From NCBI GenBank assembly GCA_021739635.1, contig JAIPBH010000007.1, positions 1 to 64,000 of the forward strand: 64,000 bases of DNA. Direction: 5' to 3'. The position numbers were made by a program, and so were the translations under genes. The first letter of the stretch is position 1. Each line of letters begins with the position of its first letter. The notes under the pieces are model-generated. The model was not told the origin of the DNA, did no database searches, and worked only from the letters and a program-made list of their open reading frames with translations. This stretch comes from Flavobacteriaceae bacterium (lineage in GTDB: Bacteria; Bacteroidota; Bacteroidia; Flavobacteriales; Flavobacteriaceae). Positions 60,552-64,000 of this stretch are shown piece after piece.

Positions 60552-61103
60552 TTAAAACAACATAAATTCTAAGAAAATTGAGACGCTTGATAAGCCTTCA
60601 AGTGTTTTATAACCAAAGCGTTTTCTTGTAAAATCGAGTCCTATTAAAAATGAATTTCTAAAGTTATCATCAAAGGTTTGTAGGCCAAGACCAAACTTAT
60701 ACATGTTGCCTTTTTCAAAAGATTTACCCAACCCTAAAAGCGTTCCATAACCACCTCTTATAAACATATTATCATCATCAGCAATCACATTGTATTGAAA
60801 ACTTAAATACGCAGGTGCAAAATGAAGTCCTTGTTGGGAATGCCAATCATATTCAAAATTCAAACCCAATAATGAACGTTTATCAAATTGGTATCCAATG
60901 GTATTATTTATAAATAACGCACTTGGGTTAATAAGTGGTCCTGTATCATCATCTTGATCTAAAGTATATTCTTTATTAATAGTTAACGTTGAGGCTAAAG
61001 AGATTTTGTAAAACAGGCCGTTTTCTTTTTCTTCGTTTATTTGAGAAAAAGCTTGTGAGCTAATAATTAAAAGGAAAAGAAGAGTAATTTTATTGACTTT
61101 CAT
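60552..61103 (-). CDS. Hypothetical outer-membrane beta-barrel protein
   Basis: A 183-residue exported protein with a signal peptide ending QAFSQ/I. The mature part has alternating strands with aromatic residues (LLGLNFEYDWHSQQG, MYKFGLGLQTFDDNF, NSFLIGLDFTRKRFGYKT) and ends in a phenylalanine (LEFMLF), typical of small outer-membrane barrels. I do not recognise a named family. It lies between the TonB-like gene and truB on the same strand. Confidence 0.75.
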   Translation of the reverse strand: MKVNKITLLFLLIISSQAFSQINEEKENGLFYKISLASTLTINKEYTLDQDDDTGPLINPSALFINNTIGYQFDKRSLLGLNFEYDWHSQQGLHFAPAYLSFQYNVIADDDNMFIRGGYGTLLGLGKSFEKGNMYKFGLGLQTFDDNFRNSFLIGLDFTRKRFGYKTLEGLSSVSIFLEFMLF

Positions 61104-61135
61104 ATATTAGTTTTAGAAAAACCTATTATCAAAAA

Positions 61136-61831
61136 TTATTCCGAAGGTAAGGATTTTAAAAAAATTTCTACAGTTTGAGACTGTATCACATTAAACTCAC
61201 CAATTTTTGTGCGTCTTAAAGCAGATAAGTGAGCTCCAGATTTAAGCGCTTTTCCAAAATCATGTGCCAATGACCTAATGTAGGTGCCTTTGCTACAAAC
61301 TATTCTAAAATCTATTTGAAGCCCATCAATTTTGGTAATTTCAAATACTTCAACCCTTACTTTTCTAGATTTTATTTCAACCTGTTCTCCAGCTCTTGCA
61401 AATTGATACAATCGTTTCCCATCTTGTTTTAATGCAGAAAAAACTGGTGGAATTTGCTCAATATCACCAATAAATTGGTTGGTGGTTTGATGTATTAAAT
61501 CTTCTGAAATATGATTTGTAGAAAATGTTTCATTTATTTCAGTTTCTAAATCATATGATGGTGTGGTGCTGCCTAAAACTAATGTGCCAGTGTATTCTTT
61601 AATTTGCCCTTGAAAAGTATCTATTTGCTTGGTCATTTTACCTGTACATAGCACTAATAATCCGGTAGCTAAAGGGTCTAGCGTACCAGCATGACCAACC
61701 TTTATGTTTTTAATATTGAATGCTTTTTTTATTTCATAACGCAGCTTATTTACCACTTGAAATGAGGTCCAATGTAAAGGTTTGTCAATTAATAACACTT
61801 GACCTGTAAGATAGTCTTCTGCCGTTAACAT
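61136..61831 (-). CDS. truB: tRNA pseudouridine(55) synthase
   Basis: A 231-residue enzyme that makes pseudouridine 55 in the T loop of tRNA. The catalytic aspartate is D52 in VGHAGTLDPLATGLL. Further motifs are VLLIDKPLHWTSFQVVN at the N-terminus, IPPVFSALKQDGKRLYQFARAGE and KGTYIRSLAHDFG. It lacks the C-terminal PUA domain of longer homologues. It begins at the last base of uppP. Confidence 0.96.
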   Translation of the reverse strand: MLTAEDYLTGQVLLIDKPLHWTSFQVVNKLRYEIKKAFNIKNIKVGHAGTLDPLATGLLVLCTGKMTKQIDTFQGQIKEYTGTLVLGSTTPSYDLETEINETFSTNHISEDLIHQTTNQFIGDIEQIPPVFSALKQDGKRLYQFARAGEQVEIKSRKVRVEVFEITKIDGLQIDFRIVCSKGTYIRSLAHDFGKALKSGAHLSALRRTKIGEFNVIQSQTVEIFLKSLPSE

Positions 61832-62643
61832 TATATAGTTGTTAAAGGATAAATAAAGAAATGGATTAGCAATAAGGCTATTCCTAAAATGATACGGTAA
61901 TAACCAAAAACTTTAAAGCCTTTTTTGCTTAAGTAATCTATAAATGATTTTATAGCTATTAAAGCCACAATAAAAGCGACTACATTGCCAATAATTAAAT
62001 AGTTAATTTGACTACTGCTAAGCTCAAAACCCGCTTGATAATAATCGTATAATTTTTTAGATGTAGCACCTAACATCGTTGGAATTGCCAAGAAAAAAGA
62101 AAATTCGGCGGCCGTTTTTCTATTTAATTTTTGAGTCATCCCACCTACTATGCTTGCGCCACTTCGTGAGGTTCCTGGAATCATGGCTAAACATTGAAAA
62201 AAACCAATTTTTAATGCTGTGAGATAACTTATTTTAGTGTGTGCGTCTGGATTAGCCTTGTCATAAATTTCGTTTGCTTTAAACCAATCATCTACTTTGA
62301 GTAAAAGAAAGCCTCCTAAAACTAATGATATAGCAACAACAAGTGGACTTTCAAGTAGTTCATCAATAACATCATTCAATAATAAGCCTAAAATAGCGGC
62401 AGGAATAAAAGCTACTAATAATTTAAAGTAGAAATCTAAACTTTGAAAAAAACGCTTCCAATACAATACTAAAACCGATAATATAGCACCTAGTTGAATA
62501 ACAATGGTAAATAGTTTTGTAAAATCATCACCTGCTATCTTCATAAGTGATGAGGCAATAATCATATGGCCAGTTGATGAAATAGGAAGATACTCTGTAA
62601 CACCTTCAATAACAGCTAAAATAATAGCTTCAATACTAGTCAT
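61831..62643 (-). CDS. uppP: Undecaprenyl-diphosphate phosphatase
   Basis: A 270-residue membrane enzyme that recycles the lipid carrier for peptidoglycan synthesis and confers bacitracin resistance. The family motifs are [21 protein letters not shown] and [14 protein letters not shown], with about eight helices. The start overlaps the DUF3098 gene by 8 bases and the end touches truB, so the three form an operon. Confidence 0.96.
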   Translation of the reverse strand: MTSIEAIILAVIEGVTEYLPISSTGHMIIASSLMKIAGDDFTKLFTIVIQLGAILSVLVLYWKRFFQSLDFYFKLLVAFIPAAILGLLLNDVIDELLESPLVVAISLVLGGFLLLKVDDWFKANEIYDKANPDAHTKISYLTALKIGFFQCLAMIPGTSRSGASIVGGMTQKLNRKTAAEFSFFLAIPTMLGATSKKLYDYYQAGFELSSSQINYLIIGNVVAFIVALIAIKSFIDYLSKKGFKVFGYYRIILGIALLLIHFFIYPLTTI

Positions 62644-62896
62644 TAGTCTTGTTAGGATTCAATAAAATAGCGTAAATCTGAATTCCAAAACCAATAAGTA
62701 CAAGCGTTGGCGCTAACCTAATACGTCTGAAATTAAATATTTCAGAATTAAAAACATTGGGATCATCACTTCCGCCACCAGACATTAAAATAAAACCAAG
62801 TGCAATACAAGCTAAACCTATAAACATAAACTTATAGTTTTTCTTTCCAAAAACAAATACGCTACTTGAAGCTTCTTTACGTTTTTTTTCTCCCAT
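62636..62896 (-). CDS. DUF3098 small membrane protein
   Basis: An 86-residue protein with two hydrophobic helices ([21 protein letters not shown] and [19 protein letters not shown]) joined by a polar loop [18 protein letters not shown]. This matches DUF3098, which in Bacteroidota lies between ftsX and uppP, as here. Its function is unknown. Confidence 0.88.
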   Translation of the reverse strand: MGEKKRKEASSSVFVFGKKNYKFMFIGLACIALGFILMSGGGSDDPNVFNSEIFNFRRIRLAPTLVLIGFGIQIYAILLNPNKTND

Positions 62897-62984
62897 GATT
62901 ATTTAAAGTAATGATGCAAATTAACATAAATATTTAAAAACTATACGTTAAGAGTGTTATAAATTATTGACTTTATAGTATTAG

Positions 62985-63070
62985 TTGCTTTTTGCGTTAG
63001 GGATTGCAGCGACATCCTTTTGCCTAAGCAAAAGATATAGCGAAAAGCCCGACCCTTGTGGTAACGCCCA
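62985..63070 (-). repeat. Structured intergenic repeat, flavobacterial dispersed family
   Basis: Directly after the ftsX stop. GGGCGTTACC-like ends pair (CGTTA 62995-62999 with TAACG 63062-63066). A perfect 7-bp hairpin CTTTTGC / GCAAAAG with loop CTAA (63017-63034) sits in the centre. The element reads GGGTCGGGCTTTTCGC on the minus strand, a string I recall as abundant in flavobacterial genomes. It may be a REP-like or MITE element; that is from memory and needs a search. Confidence 0.5.
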
Positions 63071-63072
63071 AA

Positions 63073-63951
63073 TTAATAATATAACTGGTCTGTTTTTAAA
63101 TTTAAAAAACGCTGCGTTGCTATATGCGTACTAATCCATGTGATGATAATTCCTAAAATAAATACAAAAACAAATAACATGATTACCAACACCGGATTGC
63201 TTAATAACTCTAATTCAGGAAAGGTATTATTCATATAATACAATACAATGGCCATACCAATGAGAGCTAAAACTCCGCCAATAATTCCTAACCGAACGCT
63301 TTTCCACACAAAAGGTCTTCTGATAAACTGTTTGGTGGCACCTACCATTTGCATGGTTTTAATGGTAAAACGTTTTGAATAAACGGCTAGCCTAATAGAA
63401 CTGTTTATAAGAAGTACGGCTATCAACGTGAAAATGCCACTGATTACCAACACCCAAAAGGTTATTTTTTTAACGTTGTTGTTCATTAAAGTCACTAAAT
63501 CATTATCATAAGTTACCTCATCAACAAAGTTTTTAGTTAAGGCGTCTTCTGAAATTTTTTCTAACTGGTCTGATGTTACAAAATCAGCTTTTAAATGCAC
63601 ATCTATGCTATTTTGAAGTGGATTATACCCAACAAAATCCATAAAATCTTCGCCATTTTCGGCTTTCATAAATTCGGCCGCTTGCTCTTTTGAGACATAT
63701 TCTGTAGATTTTACATAGTCTGCCATAGCTAAACTTTTTTCAAGCTGTTTGGTTTCTACATCTTTGGCGGTATCTTTTAAATAAATAGTTAAAACCACTT
63801 GCTCTTTAAAATGGTCGGATACTTTTTTGGCATTAAGCACCAGCATGCCTAACAATCCTAATAAAAATAAAACCAAAGCTATACTTAATACTACTGAAAA
63901 GTAGGAGGAAATAAGGCGACGTTTTTGATGATTCTCAAATGATAAACTCAT
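63073..63951 (-). CDS. ftsX: Cell division protein FtsX
   Basis: A 292-residue membrane protein of the FtsX permease type. A first helix at about 20-43 is followed by a periplasmic loop (FMKAENGEDFMDFVGYNPLQNSIDVHLK), then three more helices near the C-terminus (KITFWVLVISGIFTLIAVLLI, GIIGGVLALIGMAIVLYYM, IMLFVFVFILGIIITWI). With FtsE it controls cell-wall hydrolases at the septum. ftsE is not in the window. It is followed by DUF3098-uppP-truB, a common flavobacterial order. Confidence 0.95.
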   Translation of the reverse strand: MSLSFENHQKRRLISSYFSVVLSIALVLFLLGLLGMLVLNAKKVSDHFKEQVVLTIYLKDTAKDVETKQLEKSLAMADYVKSTEYVSKEQAAEFMKAENGEDFMDFVGYNPLQNSIDVHLKADFVTSDQLEKISEDALTKNFVDEVTYDNDLVTLMNNNVKKITFWVLVISGIFTLIAVLLINSSIRLAVYSKRFTIKTMQMVGATKQFIRRPFVWKSVRLGIIGGVLALIGMAIVLYYMNNTFPELELLSNPVLVIMLFVFVFILGIIITWISTHIATQRFLNLKTDQLYY

Positions 63952-64000
63952 AAAAATGGATTAATGATGTAAAAATAATAAAGTATATTTAAACTCTATT

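Overview
The window is chromosomal DNA of a Bacteroidota bacterium, most likely a marine-type member of the Flavobacteriaceae. The evidence is an AT-rich sequence, promoters with the Bacteroidota -7 element TAnnTTTG, no strong Shine-Dalgarno sequences, two type IX secretion sorting domains, a DnaE fused to a proofreading exonuclease, a ribosomal protein S16 with a long acidic tail, a DUF3098 gene, and flavobacterial gene order such as ftsX-DUF3098-uppP-truB. There are no phage genes, insertion sequences, CRISPR arrays or rRNA genes. The one tRNA is tRNA-Asp.

Layout. 0-7.8 kb: tRNA-Asp, a DUF58 protein, ClpP, thioredoxin, a lipoprotein and dnaE, all on the minus strand. 8.0-18.4 kb (plus): a large electron-transfer locus. 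It holds a six-heme lipoprotein, a one-heme lipoprotein, a DUF5777 beta-barrel protein and a small Tat-signal protein. These are followed by two tandem copies of a four-gene unit: Tat-exported iron-sulfur protein, NrfD-like membrane protein, signal-anchored periplasmic protein and mono-heme cytochrome c. No catalytic molybdenum subunit is present. 18.6-26.5 kb (plus): hemA, a lactonase-like protein, rpsP-rimM-trmN6, an acyl-CoA dehydrogenase, a metallophosphoesterase and a GH18 chitinase. 26.5-37.2 kb (minus): a [2Fe-2S] ferredoxin, then an eleven-subunit complex I operon nuoABCDHIJKLMN without the NADH module nuoEFG. 37.2-44.4 kb: 2-oxoacid:ferredoxin oxidoreductase korAB, a 2[4Fe-4S] ferredoxin and pyruvate:ferredoxin oxidoreductase nifJ. 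44.5-51.2 kb: a HEPN protein, nfu and mrp (Fe-S assembly), an alkyltransferase-like DNA repair protein, a LysE exporter, trmB, a glycosyltransferase and a PhoR/PhoB-type two-component system. 51.4-55.9 kb: two type IX secreted proteins, a HepT/MntA toxin-antitoxin pair flanked by repeat-like DNA, and a LuxE-like enzyme behind a 22-bp periodic palindrome array. 56-64 kb: tyrS, an epimerase, tag, a thioredoxin-like protein, a TonB-like protein, truB, uppP, DUF3098 and ftsX.

How the parts fit together. Eight predicted promoters share one architecture: a TGAY-N4-RTCA palindrome (CRP/FNR type), exactly 23 bases, then a TAnnTTTG-like -7 element. This places the palindrome near -41.5. The genes concerned are the multiheme cytochrome operon, the second FeS/NrfD unit, hemA, the nuo operon, korAB, ferredoxin, nifJ, mrp-nfu and a thioredoxin-like gene. 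The inferred picture is a low-oxygen or redox regulon. In it, PFOR and KOR reduce ferredoxin, a ferredoxin-linked complex I feeds the quinone pool, and the duplicated FeS/NrfD/cytochrome units pass quinol electrons to periplasmic and perhaps outer-membrane cytochromes. The electron acceptor cannot be read from the sequence.
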